Source of the DNA: an uncultured Oscillospiraceae bacterium
GTDB taxonomy: Bacteria; Bacillota; Clostridia; Oscillospirales; Oscillospiraceae
DNA length: 6,264 nucleotides
Assembly: GCA_900758955.1 (NCBI GenBank)
Contig: CAAETL010000297.1
Coordinates: 1-6,264, forward strand
Reading direction: 5' to 3'
A program made the position numbers and the translations under genes. The notes beneath the pieces were generated by a model, which was given only the letters and a program-made list of their open reading frames with translations, was not told the origin of the DNA and searched no databases. Of this stretch, positions 6,040 through 6,264 are shown piece after piece (the stretch's first letter is position 1; each line of letters starts with the position of its first letter).

Positions 6040-6187
6040 GTTACTCCCCACCGCAGTCTGAAAGACTGGGGTGGGACGACCTCTAAATGAGGCTGTAAAT
6101 CCAGGTTTTTATGTGAGCTAGAAACCCGCAAAAAGGAAGGACGGCCGTTTTCCGTCCCAGTTTGAAACATAAGGAGAGAACAGTTGT
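6040..6187 (+). ncRNA. Structured 5' leader RNA of the EF-G-like gene (unassigned)
   Basis: Four local hairpins can be drawn by eye. A pairs 6047-6052 with 6070-6075 and 6054-6058 with 6064-6068, separated by one G-G mismatch, with a TGAAA loop. B pairs CCTC 6080-6083 with GAGG 6089-6092. C pairs GGTTTT 6104-6109 with GAAACC 6121-6126, the last pair a wobble. D pairs GGACGG 6139-6144 with CCGTCC 6152-6157. GGGACG (6073-6078) can also pair with CGTCCC (6153-6158), which would break hairpins A and D and enclose B and C, so two mutually exclusive folds exist. There is no terminator U-run. AAGGAGAG (6171-6178) precedes the ATG. It does not match any riboswitch or protein-binding leader I know. 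A cis-regulatory role is inference. Confidence 0.4.
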
Positions 6188-6264
6188 ATGAGCTATTCTG
6201 TACAAAATATCCGCAACGTCTGTTTATTGGGGCATAGCGGAAACGGCAAAACCGCGCTCGTGGA
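6188..6264 (+). CDS. EF-G-like translational GTPase (5' end only)
   Basis: Only the first 25 codons are present before the window ends. They read MSYSVQNIRNVCLLGHSGNG and then KTALV. The P-loop GHSGNGKT (residues 15-22) preceded by IRNVCLLG is typical of elongation factor G and its paralogues (FusA2-type), which start with a short tail followed by IRN(I/V)-(A/C)L-GH-GxGKT. Canonical EF-G usually has AHIDAGKTT in this loop, so GHSGNGKT points to the paralogue group rather than the housekeeping factor. The ATG has AAGGAGAG at 6171-6178, about nine bases upstream. The gene has its own strong promoter and a long leader, and is separated from the sigma operon by a terminator. Confidence 0.75.
   Translation, partial: MSYSVQNIRNVCLLGHSGNGKTALV

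Noticed and set aside
6066..6083. GGGGTGGGAC in the EF-G-like leader resembles the T-box antiterminator motif (AGGGTGGNACCGCG).
   Set aside because: It lies only about 30 nt after the predicted start, so there is no room for Stem I, the specifier loop or a following terminator, and the CCGCG half is missing.
6073..6092. GGTGGGACGACCTC recalls the GGGACGCAAAGCC part of c-di-GMP-I riboswitches.
   Set aside because: The upstream GCACAGGGCAAACC core is absent and the bases after GGGACG differ.
6163..6188. TGAAAC-N16-TGTA looks like a SigW-type ECF promoter.
   Set aside because: It overlaps the ribosome binding site and the ATG at 6188, so a transcript from it could not carry that start, and the -10 differs from CGTA.

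Overview
The window looks like chromosomal DNA of a Gram-positive gut Clostridia species, probably Oscillospiraceae (Flavonifractor/Pseudoflavonifractor-like). This is inferred from the fairly GC-rich coding DNA, strong AGGAGG-type ribosome binding sites, sigma-A promoters close to TTGACA-17-TATAAT, a Firmicutes-type MurB, and an ECF sigma factor paired with a one-pass zinc-finger anti-sigma factor. No rRNA, tRNA, CRISPR array, insertion sequence or phage gene was seen. The window contains no obviously new multi-gene system.

Left half, minus strand (1-3206). A CLC-family anion transporter (1833-3206) has its own promoter. Next, reading leftwards, is a gap of about 300 bases holding a strong hairpin and the murB promoter. 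Then come murB (593-1528, a peptidoglycan precursor enzyme) and an unrecognised acidic 165-residue protein (65-562). These last two are about 30 bases apart and end at a hairpin terminator at the window edge, so they probably form a two-gene operon.

Right half, plus strand (3207-6264). A divergent promoter region separates the CLC gene from a three-gene operon: a DusB-type tRNA-dihydrouridine synthase (3436-4407, best started at a TTG), an ECF sigma factor (4417-5049, GTG start) and its membrane anti-sigma factor (5046-5951). The sigma ribosome binding site lies on the dus stop codon, and the sigma and anti-sigma genes overlap by four bases (ATGA), so translation is probably coupled along the operon. 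A perfect 15-bp terminator whose arm lies inside the anti-sigma coding end closes it.

After this terminator is a near-consensus promoter and a leader of about 150 nt with several hairpins, leading into the first 25 codons of an EF-G-like translational GTPase cut by the window end.

The items most worth a second look are the structured leader before the EF-G-like gene, the fluoride-type (CLC-F-like) signature motifs in the CLC protein without a fluoride riboswitch, the linkage of a tRNA-modifying enzyme to an envelope-stress sigma/anti-sigma pair, and the inverted repeats at the murB start site.
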